Below, one piece after another: positions 34,733 through 47,900 of a stretch of 64,000 nt of DNA. The stretch is from Membranipora membranacea (taxonomy: Eukaryota > Bryozoa > Gymnolaemata > Cheilostomatida > Membraniporidae). The notes under the pieces were generated by a model. That model had not been told where the DNA came from. It ran no database searches and saw nothing but the letters and a program-made list of their open reading frames with translations. The stretch lies in NCBI GenBank assembly GCA_914767715.1, contig OU612066.1:32834283-32898282 (forward strand), given 5' to 3'. The position numbers and the translations under genes are program-made. Each line of letters starts with the position of its first letter. Within the stretch, counting starts at the first letter, position 1.

Positions 34733-37143
34733 TGATCTTTCATACAGTACGTAACCAAAATTTTCCCTTGAGAATGTGTTAAAAATGTTTTCAGGTGTTG
34801 CAAATGAATAATCCAAAAATGTTACCTTACATCTTTGTTTAGATATTTTAACATTTCTATCAATCTCTCTTGAAGCTACTATCATGAAATGATCACTCAG
34901 TGAATATTTGATGACACCAGATTTAGCAATATTGTCACTTTTACTTGAATAGATGTGGTCAATTAGTGTCCTTGATGAATTAGTTATGCGAGTGGGTTCA
35001 GATATAAGTTGATTCAACAGTAGTGGAGAGGTAACATTATCTAACCACCTGTTTTTCGAAGTTGGATTCAGCAAATCAATATTGAAATCACCAAATATTA
35101 TAATTTCAGCGTTCAAACCATAACAACGCTCGACAAACTCTGAAAAGTCTGTGTTCCATGATGCTTTTGATTGGGGAGGTCTATATAAGTATGTGACCAA
35201 AAAACTCTTTTGGCTTCTGGGTCTGACCTTGACTGTTATACTCTCATCCATGTAAAGATCTAAATTTTCCAGATGTTCAATGACCAGTGAATCATGGACA
35301 TAGCAGAGTAATCCCCCACCATTGTTACAGAGCCTATCCCTTCTTATCATCGTATATCCTGGTACCTCATATAGGCAGCTGTCATCATTTTCATTCAAAA
35401 ATGTTTCAGCCAAACACAGTATACTAAATTTGTGATCACTAAGAATTAAACGAACCTCTTCCAGTTTGCTTGCCAATCCACGGATATTAAGATATGCGCT
35501 ATGAAAATTCATTGCCATCATAGAAGTTTTTCAAAATGGCATTTAAGTTTAAGTGAGTCTAAAATCATACCTTGACTGAGGACCTTGTTGTATTGGTCCT
35601 GAGTGTCAAACTTTACTTTAAAGATGCGCATTTTCTTTTCCCCTTTGTAAATCCTTATAGCTGAAGAGTTGGGGAAATTCTGTGATATCTCTTTTATTAC
35701 AAGTTCATCATCAGCATCGATAGGAATGCCTCTCAGCATACCAGTGTTGACTTTTGCTGATTCTGGATTGATTGTCTTTCTTACTTGCGAATTTTCAAAT
35801 AGTAATGTATTCCAAGTGTTTATCAACTTGGTCACTGTCTTTTCATCGCGAAGGTGCAGCATAATTTTTGGAGATTCTGTCTTGAAATTGTAGGTCGTTA
35901 TGTTTTCTATGATTGTTGGGCCGAATTCACGGTTAATCTCACGTCTGATGTTGTCTTGATTATAGTTTTGGTAGGTTAGGTTTTTGATGACTTGTTGATA
36001 CTTATTACGATGCAGTGCTTGGGGTTGAAGTTGTTTGGACGAGCTGTTTTTGTAATAGATGGCATGTGATCTGGTGTGTTGGATGTAGTTGCCGGTGAAC
36101 TTGGTGTTGGTGTGTTTTGATGTGTTGTTGATGAAGGAATATTTCTGTGGAGTTGTCTACTGCTGCTTGCAACTGATGACCATTGTTGTTGGAAGATATG
36201 TTTGTTGTACGGTATTTTTGGAATTTGATGGACATTCCTTTGTACTAGGGCTCTCAGAAAAAGCACTAGTAATTTTATCCAATTTAACCTGCATGCTGTC
36301 CATCTTCTCCTGCATGCTGTCCATCTTCTCCATCATAATAGAAAGCACGCCATGTAGAGTTCTGCATGACGCACATCCGGGACTCTCCCCACAATCTCTG
36401 TCCCTGGAATGACTGGGAGCGCTGTCGACGAATGGAGCAGAAGTCTCCATTGTCTCAGACAGGGAACACTGAGAAGACTCTGGCAGTGAAACTGTAGATC
36501 CCCCTAGAGCACCTTGTGTGCTTTGTTGTTGAGTTGTGCTGCTGTTGGCATTGGTTTGTTTACTTTTTAGCGATTCCATTGCATTTGAGCATGAGGAACG
36601 GACTTTCTCGTTTAAATTGGCAATTGTTTCTGGCTGTAATTCACCTACCAGCTTAGAGTAGTGACTTATAAACACATCCACATCTTTGATAGCGTTCACC
36701 AGTATTCTAGAGGTGGTATGGTAAAAGTTTGCAGTATAAAGGCGTCTATCCGATTTCTTCTTGTTTTTAACGGTGAATATGGTGGCTGTTGTGTTTTCGT
36801 CCTTATCTTTATTCATTTTCCTAGTTACATAAAGATATTGCTCCTGAATTGATGTTTGAAATATAGATCTGACAAGCTCAAAAACAGCTGTGCTGCAGTC
36901 AACAACAATTTGGATGTTTGCCGGATTACCTTTTATGGTGATAGACTCATCAGTGGTAGTAGAGTCGATTTTCTTTTGTAATGCCTTCAACTTGTTGAGC
37001 GAATAGGTGAAGATATTATCCTCAGCATCATCCTCATCAGGATCATTACTGGAAATGAGTTTTCTCTTCTTGCCTTTGTTCATTTTGGGTGAAAATTACC
37101 CAGATTTATTGTCAATTTTTCTGGAGCTCAACCCCCTTTATTA

Positions 37144-38080
37144 ACCACTCCAACCCCCCCCCCCTTTATCTCCAAAGGTTACAGCACTGGGCTTATCTTT
37201 CACTATTAAGTTATTATAGTATGTTTGGCTCTACAACATATAAGAATTAGCAGGTGAATTTGTGGTAGTATAACTTTTTTTAATCAAGCTGATAATGAAT
37301 GGAAAAGCTTACAAGTTAATCAATGGCTCATAGTTCGAGAGGGTGTTACTCGAATAAGCTCAATTTTATGTCTGTTGTGCAGACAAGTCTGCTCTAGTTC
37401 AAGTTATATCCATTTTGCGTATGAGCTGCTCCCCTCTACTGACACAGTGGCAACTTTAACGATGGCAAAATAGATCGAACTTGATCTAAGTTTGCCCGGT
37501 GATATTTTAACACAAACAATCAAAAACCTGGAAATTTACCTAATCATACCTGATATTTCTTATTTTGTAACTCTCTTTTTTAGAATGCATTTAAACATTA
37601 TTTTTGCTTCAAATCACTTTTAATTCATTCTCAATGTAATCTGCCAGTTTACAAATTCTCAATCATTTAAGTAGACCTATGCAGTTTGTCTTAACCTTAC
37701 TGAAAATATCTCGATTCATTCCTTATCTAACCTGTTTTTTATAGAGTTTTGACAATCTATGCTCTCATCTTACACCATCATTATTATTATTTTTGTACTG
37801 CCTGCGGTTACAATCCACAACTGTTTTATTTGCACACAAAATAAAAAGTAGAGGACATGATTCCCAAATCTATTTGACTGTCTGAAATCTCGTACCGGAA
37901 ATATGTAGTATTAACTGATGTCATCGGAGTATATTACCTACTTGTCGCTGTCCACCTTAAAAAATGCATAGGCATAGGCAAGACTGACGAATATATCAAT
38001 TACATCTATTACTATTTCCATGTCAAAACCACAGAGTAAGGATATATCCTTACTCTGTGTCAATATATTACAGACCTGTA
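37144..38080 (+). other. Unit 2 segment between the two LINEs
   Basis: This repeats 20419-21356 of unit 1 almost base for base: the C-run, the CTGCTCCCCTCTACTGA inverted repeat (about 37415-37490) and the ACAGAGTAAGGATATATCCT palindrome (about 38032-38060). No gene is present. Confidence 0.7.
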
Positions 38081-39460
38081 TATATATACTTTATTCTGTC
38101 TCTGCCGTTATGGTTAAGAAATATTGGTTTTGTAGAGCTAAAAAGTAACTAGTGATATAAAAGTCTGCACATTGTAAAATATTATCTTATGAAGAAATCG
38201 GAGTTTAAAAATTTCACACATTGTGCTCTAAAGCATTGTCTCCGTAGCTCTATCCTACATTTGATATTACAGTAGCGCCCTGATGGAAGTGTAGCTAGGG
38301 CTAATATTGGCTCATTGTCTGTTGCATACATACGAAGACAACGGTTCTTAAAAACTCTGGTAAAAACCTCGCACAGAGATGGGACTTCACAGTCAGCTAA
38401 AAAGCTAGCGGTTGATATAACATCATTAATGGAGTTGCGACATGTTTTGGATATATGGCCAAATAATGTACATAGATGATAAATAAAAACACATTCAATG
38501 AAAGTATAGTAACATCGCATTCTGATTGGTTTAGAAATACCAAGAGAGGACAACTTCTTCATAATAAACAGGCGCTTACGAGCTTTCTTGATTACTGCCT
38601 CAGAATGTGCCTTAAAGCTCAACTTGTGGTCAACAGTGGTACCTAAATATACAAATGACTCGACCTGCTCAACTACTGTGCCATTGATTACCAGGGGATC
38701 ACATGCACGGTTGTCTCTCATGTTGGTAAATATGAGTTCTTTAGTCTTAGAGACATTGAGGAGCAGATCTTGCGAGCTGAACCAGCTGGTTAGACATTCT
38801 TCTGCAGCAGGTAATGTAGATGGTACATTAGGATAGCATAGCTCTAGTAAGATTGTATCATCTGCATATTTGATAAGGTGATAGTTACCCATCGATGGTA
38901 CCGGCATATCCTGTACATAAATTGAGAATAGGATTGGGCTCCATACACAGCCCTGGGGCGAGCCTGTTGAAGATGTCTTAACGAGAGATTTGGCTTCGTT
39001 CGTAGCCACCCACTGCTTACGATTCACCAGGAAGCTATGTATCAGGTTCAGCATGTTGTTGTGTATTGAAGCGGACTTCAGCTTGTCTATGAGAAGTGTA
39101 GGGCTTATGGTATTAAAAGCGCTAGTAAAGTCCACAAAGAGGCAGCGTGCATAGTTCTTAGAATTTGCATCGAGGTGCTCCGTAACCGTATCTAAGAGGA
39201 CAGTGAGTGCATCTTCTGTTGAGCGATGCTCTCTGCAGGCAAATTGACTGTCATCTGTCAAACATTTGGTAAGTAGTGGCTTCGTGACTCGCTCAAAGGT
39301 CTTAGAGAGGACTGATGTAAGGGCTATCGGTCGATAGTCCTTGGCCACATTTGCAGTGTTTGACTTTGGGATTGGCTTGATAACAGCATTTTTCCATACA
39401 TCTGGATATTTACCCTCCTTGATACAGTCATTGAATAAATCTCATAGAGGATCACCAAGT
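38081..39460 (-). mobile_element. 5'-truncated Rex1-like LINE (reverse transcriptase only)
   Basis: On the minus strand, one open frame of 388 codons (39348-38182) carries the reverse transcriptase: DYRPIALTSVLSKTFERV, EHRSTEDAL, LFVDFTSAFNTISPTLL, STGSPQGCVWSPILFS and KYADDTILLEL (YADD at 38857-38868), then the LGTTVDHKLSFKAH thumb-like region. Coding similarity extends upstream to about 39440 (YPDVWKNAVIKPIPKS), broken by a TGA near 39439. Unit 1 lacks it at the matching point (ACCTGTA/GCCTTTG at about 21357). The 3' tail is TATATATA. I see no target duplication. The single long open frame suggests it is younger than the LINE at 3640. Confidence 0.88.
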
Positions 39461-40512
39461 GCCTTTGTGTTAATCTTGTAGATATGGACATTTTAAGTTT
39501 AAGTGCTAAAACTTTGCCCATGTTGCTGGTAGGGGCATTTAGATATCAACTACCATTACCATCGGACAAAGTTTGAACACTTACACAGTTAACATGTTCC
39601 ACATCATATCTACAAACTATGCATTCTGTCAAGGCGATATGTCTTTTTAATTCGAAATTCCTTTTGACCAGAATATGTAAAATATATGTTTGAGTGGAGC
39701 AATTATCACACCATGCTCTTGATTAGCCTGTCTTGACAATCTTTTTTGGTGTGGGGAACAAAGCTCCCTCCCACTGACAAAGCTTACAGGACATGCTAGC
39801 TCTTGGTATGAGTTACATTATGATTATGAATAATTTTTAATTGCTGTAGAAAACTCATAGCAAGATGTAATTTCATATATTACTTTTGCATTCATGAATC
39901 ATAATAGGAATTTCTGAGTCTGAGAAATATTAGGAAAAAAACAAATCAATTTATCAAAATTTGACACAACATCTACTATTGCCTCTCGCATATTTACAAT
40001 GTAGTCCCGTTGATGATTACACCACTATCAGTAAGCCTACTCTTTATTGCGACATATAATATTTTCCTGGTGACAAAACATTTCAGTTCAGTGATATGGG
40101 ACACATATTCAATTGCTGTAGAAAACACATAGCAAGATGTAATTTCATATATTACTTTTGCATTCATGAATCATAATAGGAATTTCTGAGTCTGAGAAAT
40201 ATTAGGAAAAAAACAAATCAATTTATCAAAATTTGACAACATTACTATTGCCTCTCGCATATTTACAACGAAGTTCCGTTGATGATTACACCACTATCAG
40301 TATCAGTAAGCCTACTCTTTATTGTGACATATCATATTTACTGGTTACAAAACATTTCAGTTCAGTTAAAAGGGACACATCATTCAACATTGAACATTGA
40401 ACAGATGTAGCACTCTGTCCTGGCAAGTGCTACAGCGAGTATATACTAACTCGATTGCACGGCGATCGCTTCTTTTTAAACAGATGAATACGCTAAACTG
40501 TCTGCGTCTGCA
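39461..40512 (+). other. Unit 2 segment upstream of gene A copy
   Basis: This is non-coding and equivalent to 21357-23110 of unit 1, without the 79-bp and 612-bp insertions found there. It shows the older direct repeat of about 270 bp twice in a row (about 39835-40098 and 40109-40370), each ending in TTTCAGTTCAGT. Confidence 0.65.
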
Positions 40513-41992
40513 ATGGAGACCAAAGGTAAGATTCTGAAAACCTGCTACAGCTTACTCGTTTCTCACACAATACATGCTATATTTTAGGAGTAGGAGGTGG
40601 CTCAGTTTGTTAGAGCAAGAGTCTCTAACTCCTATCTTTAGTATGCAAATATTGAAGGTCGTTGGTTCGAATCCTACTGCAGTCCGTCGACTACTGGGGT
40701 TCGGTTGGCTTCCAGGTGTTCTCTGACCTGCCTGCAGACAGAGAGCAACTTGGCGCAGATTGTCTTTTGCCGCCCATTACTTACAGATGTGGCGTGTTAT
40801 ATGACAACTTATCTGATCTGATCTTTTTTTTAATCAACATCATGAAGAGCAAATACATGCTCAACATTTTTTGCTGTGCGTTATGACTTTTTGACTGCTT
40901 TGTGATTTTAGATATTGAGAACCCAATTTTTAATCAGGAACACCAACCGGTTACAGCTGAGCCTGAAGACCCATTTCATCACCTGCGGATTCCTCCTCCG
41001 TTATATATGACAAATCCGCAGCCATCAGTCTCCGCCAGCTCAACTCCGTACACAACGGTACTAAACGCAACTAGTGATTTCGGCAGCTCATCAGGAAGCT
41101 ACCAGTTAAGATATCAAACCCGCTGCCAAGTTCAGCAAGTTTCCAGTCAAATTGGCCAAATATATCTAGAGGAAGCATGTTTGCCCAAAATGACACGAAC
41201 ACACCACCATCCTACACTGGCTACCCTTCAGCAACAGCAGTCAGAACTTCCTCACAGATGAATCGACAGCCAAATCAGATGTCTGATATCCCGAAGGACT
41301 ACATGCCCTGGTCTATATTCTCTGTATTGTGCTGCTGTTTCTGTCTCGGACTCGCTGCTTTTTACTCTTCCGCTGAGACTACAGCCTATATAAGATACGG
41401 TGAGTTCAAAGTTTGATCATGCTTCCCTAAACAACTTAGGTATTCACAGGAGGAAAAGTTCGCCTTATCGCTCACACTCAAAATGATGAAATTTATTGCT
41501 AGTTTACACTTCCTAAGCCTTTTACTTAGCTAGCTAAAATCGGCACAAGCTAACATAACATTACAACACCCCCAGACTAGCTCAACTAAACTCTAGCGAG
41601 AGGAACCCACCTAATTTGACTAGAAGAGCATTTTGTAATAGAGGAGACAGCTTCCAGGTTGACTAGAGTGTATCAGAATCTCAAGATCCTTTTTGGTCAT
41701 ATTGCTCTATGTAGGCTATAGGCTGTTTATTTTTACTTGACGCTATCAGGTGTTATTCAGCGAATAATACAGTTAAAAACGCTGTGATCTATTAAATACT
41801 GATATTTTTTCATTTAATCTTTCAGGGGATTTGGCAAAGGCTAAGGGGACGTCAGCGACAGCAAAGTACTGTAATATTGCATCGTTGGTCTGCGGAGTAA
41901 CCATCATCACTGCGCTTATTGCACTCTATTTAACTGACAATATTCCGTACATCAATTTTTGTCAACTCAGCTATCATAGATATAAATGCTAA
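40513..41992 (+). pseudogene. CD225 gene A copy in unit 2: frameshifted, altered C-terminus
   Basis: Exons align with gene A (40513-40525, 40912-41399, 41826-41992) with splice sites intact. Exon 2 lacks 55 bases equivalent to 23724-23778 (junction at 41114/41115, repeated word TATC). The frame therefore shifts after YQLRY and stops at 41261. Exon 3 also differs: a deletion of about 760 bp at the word ATTCCGT replaces the original end (after LTDNIP) with 12 new residues, YINFCQLSYHRY-KC. From an internal ATG at 41177 the old frame is open through exon 3, giving a possible 129-residue protein with PPSY and a whole CD225 domain. So it could be a pseudogene or a truncated gene; I favour pseudogene. 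Confidence 0.8.
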
Positions 41993-43439
41993 TTTTTTAT
42001 TTTCTTAATTCAGTTCTATTTTACGAAGCCAGCCTCATCGAGTTAGATCAATTTGGCTGCATTTGGAGTTGCTCCCCTCCACTGATAACCCCGCTGTTTC
42101 AAGTGGAGGGGAGCAACTTGCAGATGCATCAAACTTTTAGCAGCAACAAATCAAACTGATCAAATATTTTAGAATCTGTCATGACTTCATAGAAACCATA
42201 ATAATGAAAATAAAAATAATAATAGACGAGGATTGTCGGATGTTGGAAGATCAGCTAAATCAATGTATCGTACATGACGACATTTGATATCAATTTATTG
42301 GTGGTGCAACAAAATCTTTAGAGCTCAGAAAAGTGAGCGGCTTGAAAAATCATTTTTGTTAAAGGAAGCTGAATCAGAGGATAAACATCAGAAGAACAGA
42401 TCAATGATTATTGGTTGTTTTTGTGCATGCGAACGTAAACATCCTGCATGAATGGATTCTGGACAACATTCATTCATTTTCCTGTCATGTGTCAATTTCA
42501 ATTATTTACTACAAGAGCGTAACAAGTGCCAAACATTTCTGCTTCTCTGATGTCAATTTTCTTTTTACTTGCTGATGAGGATAGTAAATACTAATAAAGA
42601 CCTATATGAATTGCTAACAAGTTGGGTTTGGGTTTCTCTTTCCTGATATCGTTGGAGGTAATTATTAGCAAAATGTGGCAGCAGTTCAACGTCCACGCCT
42701 CTGTAATTCCAAAAACCGTCGATCACTACATGTGTACGGTGTTGCGAAGCATAAGGCCACGTGATCCAGCCTAAGTCTAGGGTGGGGGCGGGGGAGAGTT
42801 AAGGGAGACCCACCCCCACCCTACCCGAGACTTAGGCTAGAGCACGTTGCCTTATGTTGCGAAACATTCGTGCGAATATCTTGTCAAAGCCACGCACACC
42901 AGATGTTGAAGTTGGTTAATATTGTAAAATAGGATAATATTTTCAAGTATCTATGAGATATAACCATAACGCATACACTATAACATATCTTTATGGCATA
43001 GAAATAAATTAAGTATTTGGTTTACGGTGATAATCAATGAGTCACTCCTTGCTATAGTATTCTATGTTATGGCCTTGAACTTCAACCAGGTCACCAGATA
43101 GGGTGTAGCAGAGAAGATAGCTGCATTTGCATTAAACAAGACCCCTGTAATGTGAGATCAACAAGTTACGCCATCCATTTGTAAGCACAATCAATTTGAT
43201 TTTTGGACCAGGAAGTGACAACATAGATTAAGTAGGGGAGTCCCCTCACCCTACTGAATAGAGTAATATGATATCAAGTAATAATCTCTTGTGTTATCAG
43301 TTTATTGCGCAGCAGCAACGATGGTTGTTGACAGATTTGCAGCTTCATTTTAGTTTATTCATTCATCACACAGCTTCATGTATGCCTGCGTTGATAAAGG
43401 CTGAGTTTTACAGTGTTCAAATACACTACACTCGCAGAG
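41993..43439 (+). other. Spacer between gene A copy and gene B, unit 2
   Basis: This matches 25385-26740 of unit 1, including the GTTGCTCCCCTCCACT hairpin (about 42048-42140) and the GCATAAGGCCACGTGATCCA palindrome (about 42748-42862). The last 100 bases should hold the 5' untranslated part of gene B exon 1. I see no clear promoter motif. Confidence 0.55.
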
Positions 43440-44917
43440 ATGGAATCCAAGGGTAAGTTAGCCCAACACACCTCCCTGGTTAGACGGCCTGAAGTGCGAG
43501 TTTGTAGAATTACATCATCTAACACACTGTTTGATGATGTAATGTCACTACTCCCTGGATAGTCTACAAGCACACTTGCCTTTTTTTTTCACTTTTTTAA
43601 GACATCAGAGACGTGATGACACTGTAGTGGATTCATGTCTTGGATTCATGTAGTGGATTCATGTAGTGGATTTCTTACCTCATAGTGTAATACAGTATAT
43701 ACAGTATTATTATCCAGGGGGACACACCTGACTGTAATACACGAACCATGCTCAAAAGATGCTCAAAGCAGATGGTGTCTTGCCTGATATGTATCCCAAT
43801 CTTTTTTCAGATAATGCAATACTTGTGGATAATCAGGAAGTCGAAGCTGCTGCTGATCCACAAACTATTAACACAACACCTGGTCCTGTAGCAGCAGCAT
43901 CAGGGGGCGCCACATCCACTCCTGTAGAAGTGCCGAGATCCACGGGTATATATGCTGGATCATGGGGGAGTTTTCAGTCAAAATTTCCATCAAAAAGTCA
44001 GCAACCCTCTAACTCTCCTGCATTGGGCTCAGAACACTCTACCACTGATAGAGTTGATCTCCCTCCAAGCTATTCAGAGAGCACCATTAATTCACAGTCC
44101 AGGTGGGGTAATGGATCAAGAATGGCTGCCTTTAATCTGGAGGACAGAGTCAGCCCCCCTCCTACCACATCAACAGCCTATCGACCGGTGATATCAGTTT
44201 TGACATCCTCTCAGATGAGACAAGGGCAGAGCCGGCAGCCGGATACACCATCTAAGACCTACATGATCTGGTCTGCAATCACCACTTTGTTTTGCTGTCT
44301 AGCCATAGGTCTTGCAGCTGTTTACTACTCAAACGAAACACAAATCCATAACAAAAACAGTAAGTATCGAGCAATCCCTCATGATATACCCTAAAGAATT
44401 GAATGTTAGCTAGAGCTCAATTTGGCTAGTCTAGAGGTGGCCTAGTGTTAAATAGCCCTAAATTTTGGCTAGCTGGTCGAGAGTCATTATAATGTAAAGA
44501 TGGTGAGTAAATGTTAGCTAGACGTAGATTTATCTATTTTAAGCATATGCAAAACGGCAAAGTTTTCCTCTTGCAAATACTTTACTCCTCTAGTGTAAGG
44601 TTTTCTTTCATATAACAAAGCTGAACTGCTATTCCATCAGAGTTGAGCTCAATACCATACTGGTATGGTATCGAGCTCTTGTAAGGACATTTTGTTTCCC
44701 TCCAAGATCGGGCACAACATATACCTCATGATATTGTCCTCTACTTGTAGGGGAATATGCCAAGGCTCGAGCAGCTTCCGGTAAAGCGATGAAGGCAAAC
44801 ATTGCAGCAATGGTGACTTGTATGGCAATAGTGGCTGTAAACGTTATATTGTATTACGCATATATTGTCAATATCAAATGTTCACCATATACAGGACATT
44901 GTTACTACTCCCCATGA
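43440..44917 (+). CDS. CD225/dispanin (IFITM-like) membrane protein, gene B, intact copy in unit 2
   Basis: Three exons (43440-43452, 43811-44359, 44751-44917) encode 242 residues. The design is that of gene A: a 13-base first coding exon (MESK plus one base), a large second exon, and a phase-1 intron inside the CD225 domain. Shared motifs are GSFQSKFP (A has ASFQSKWP), one PPxY (PPSY at 89-92), and SVLTSSQM-Q before the domain. The CD225 region starts near W158 (IWSAITTLFCCLAIGLAAVYYS), crosses the splice as NREYAKARAASGKAMKANIA, and ends with a hydrophobic span and a short tail with two cysteines (KCSPYTGHCYYSP). As for A, a membrane role at the surface or endosomes is inferred from the family. 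It is the only intact B in the window. AATAAA is at 45110. Confidence 0.87.
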
Positions 44918-47900
44918 ATTCTAATGCAAATCTGCAAAGAGTAAAGAGCTTGGGCTATGAATATGGTTTACGCATTATTATTATCTCTACAAGTATCAAA
45001 CATTTACAACGGCAACAGACTTTTCATCCACCTGCTCTCCTAAGTATCTGGTTATACGGTTACGGTTACGCATTATAGCTTTTCTATTATTCCCAATTCT
45101 ATTTGTATAAATAAATGAGTGGATAAATAAATATATAACTACGCTCTTTTGAATTCAGAGAGCTCAAAACTCGCTGACTGGATGTTTTTGTGTGAAAGAG
45201 ACGACTTTGGCCTTAGGACTTCAGAGGAAAAGTTGAGATGAAAAACAATCCATCCTTCCAGCCATCCTTGCCAACAGCAAACAGACTGCCTTTCTTCGAA
45301 ATACCATAGTGATGAGCGCAAATCAAATGACAAAATGCCATTTTTTGATAATGGATATTTGATGTTAGATTTAATTCACTATGATAACTTATGCAATGTT
45401 TGATCAGTACTAGATACTGAACATGGAACCCTGATTATCTCTGAGCTAAGATAAGTATCTTCCTTGTTATGATATGGTGCAATAAACTGGTTTGCCATAT
45501 GAGTGCCCCGAATTTCAATAATTTGTCAATGTGCAAGCAAGTATATCAAAATACCGGACACATATCTCTCATTTTACTGATTAACAATTGATTTGATTGA
45601 AACCACTGCTTTGTGTCATTTTGAGAGTCTTCCATCAGTTGGAGTTATAGAAAGGAGTTTTCACCTCTCACTCCAGAGCAGGACAACTCTTTATACTGTA
45701 TTAACTCTTCACTTATCTCAGCTTATCTGTACACAGGAAGTTTATCCCTGTGTACAGTAGTACTCTGTTAGTGTTCAGAGAGATTTAATATAATTTACAA
45801 TACTAATAATACTCACAACAATGATTACTGTGTGGAAAAGAGGTGATAACTTGTGCACACAAAAAATATATCCAGGAATTATTGAAGAGCTGATGACAGG
45901 TGTTCACAAAAACAGCGGCAGTGGCAAGGCCGTAGTTCTCTTGACACAAACTACTACCACCAGTGCTAGCCTTACTAGGAACTAATGTTAGGCAAGGCTT
46001 GAGATTTCAATGACAACAACACATTTACGATGAATTCTACGAAGGACCGCATGCGGCATCATCATATGTCATATGTCATATTTTACACCTTGTTAGTGGA
46101 GATGGCTGTCTTCTACAGAACTCATAACAAACTGCCCATTACATTTTGACTGCAGAATAGACTTATATTGAGGCTGAAACATTTCCAAATTATGGATTTC
46201 CAGAGGTACTCAGACTTGGTAGATTAATTCAAGACCTATGCTGCAGAGACAAACGAATGCCTAAACAGTTTTCGCCTGCACAGTGTGATGCTATTAACCA
46301 TGAATTGTCCGGAATCTAAGGTCCTGGGCAACATTGGGACTGACATTAAACATGAACAGAGGATAGCGCTAATAAGAATTAGTTTCAAAAGGTTGCTGCT
46401 TCATCATCCCTGAAACATTGACCTGTAGTTTTTTTAAACCATGTGTTAAATTTACTTGCATAGCCTGAACAATGAGGATTTGATATAACAATCTAAACCG
46501 GTTAAATCTTCATACATAACACTTTTGCTTGTTCAACAGCATATTAGCAATGTCCGAAGAATATTAGCCTGAAAGGCATATCAAAGTATAGCATTATCTT
46601 CAAATTATTCATTCATCCCTCTCCAAAAATGCTGTTTAGGATTCTTATACTGCAATATTTGATAAAACTGGTTACCATTGTCTGTATTGGGTATACTGCA
46701 ACACCAAAGAACCTGCCCCATCTGCTCTTGAAACTGCTGACTGCTTACCTAAAGGTCTTATGGATAAGGCCTTGCAGCCTTGCAATCAATCTTTCCCGGC
46801 AGTTCCTGGCGCTGGCAGACCACTCCTGATCATAAACTGGTTTGCGATCGATGCCGTCCATTTTCTTTTGGGACAGGGCTAAAAAATCAGATTAACAATG
46901 CATAATTTCATTTCCTACAAATGGCTTTACTATTCCTTCCACCTGCTGTCATAAAGATCAACCGTATTTCCAGCTGCAGCTATGGGTGCCAGCAAGAATC
47001 CATCCAATAAGTAAGACTGTTGGTACCAGCACGACATAAAGATGGTATAACCCTCTAAGCATTGAATAGTAGGCTAGACCTTCCTCAGCGTAGCTCAGGT
47101 GTATGTAATTCTCTAACAAAGGAGATGTAATTCAACTCTAGTTGATGCGTTATCTTTGGCTTATAATTTGGTAGATAATTTATGTTGGCCAACCAATTTG
47201 ATCCACCGGAAGACTTAATCCCACCCTCCCTGATTTATAACAGTCACATGTCTATAATTTGTAGTTGCTTTCTCTTTCCATAAATGAGAGTTTTATAACG
47301 TTTAGCTTAAAAATCGATACTGACAAATGTATAGATTATACTCGATACTTCACACCTGTTAAAAAAAGTATGAATTGCCTGTGTCCGATATTCAATGTCG
47401 AAGTATGGAATATCTATTATAAGAGGCGATAGCAATACATAATTTATTTGAGCGCAATCTTACACTGTCTGCACCCTAATATTTTTTTGCTTCAAATACT
47501 ATGCTCATAAAAAGACTGATTTCTACCGAATATATATTGGGAAGAAATAATTTGAAGCAGTCTACATGAGGTTTTTAAGGTTGTTCAATGGCATTAGCTA
47601 CAACAAAATATGAAATAAAGTATTAGAGTTGTCTAAACACTAATGTTTTCGAGATTATCAATACACCGTTTCCTTCAACCAAGAGGAAAATGTGCTTACT
47701 GCTCTCATATCATATAACGAATTAGAGGTGTTTATAAGTCATAAAATATGGATATATGATCCATACTTTTCAATGGAAATTATCTTAGATATAGGCACTC
47801 CTGAAAAAATATGGATTGCAATATGGAACACACTATTGCCTTATTGATTTTTACTAGCCCTGATGAAAACTGTGGAGAAGGTACCATAACTGAGAGTTGT

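Larger units (their letters stand above)
31608..37132 (-). mobile_element. Near full-length CR1/L2-group LINE with two nested insertions
   Basis: The 11-bp duplication CCCCTTTATTA flanks it (31597-31607 and 37133-37143), and unit 1 has one copy and no element. On the minus strand ORF1 starts at 37083 (a lysine-rich start, MEKMDSMQEKMDSMQ coiled-coil repeats) and continues in shifted frames to 35518. ORF2 starts at 35521 in an ATGA overlap. It has an AP endonuclease (LCLAETFLNE, IIIFGDFNIDL, YSLSDHFMI) to about 34740, then a foldback insertion, then reverse transcriptase 34301-32804 (YRPISVLPVLSKIFEKH, LLFLDFKKAFDCVSH, GVPQGSILAPTLF, YADD at 33057-33068). After a hAT-like MITE the C-terminal part runs 32274-31736. 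The 3' end is AATAAAAAGTATATATA. Frameshifts and insertions make it inactive. Confidence 0.9.
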
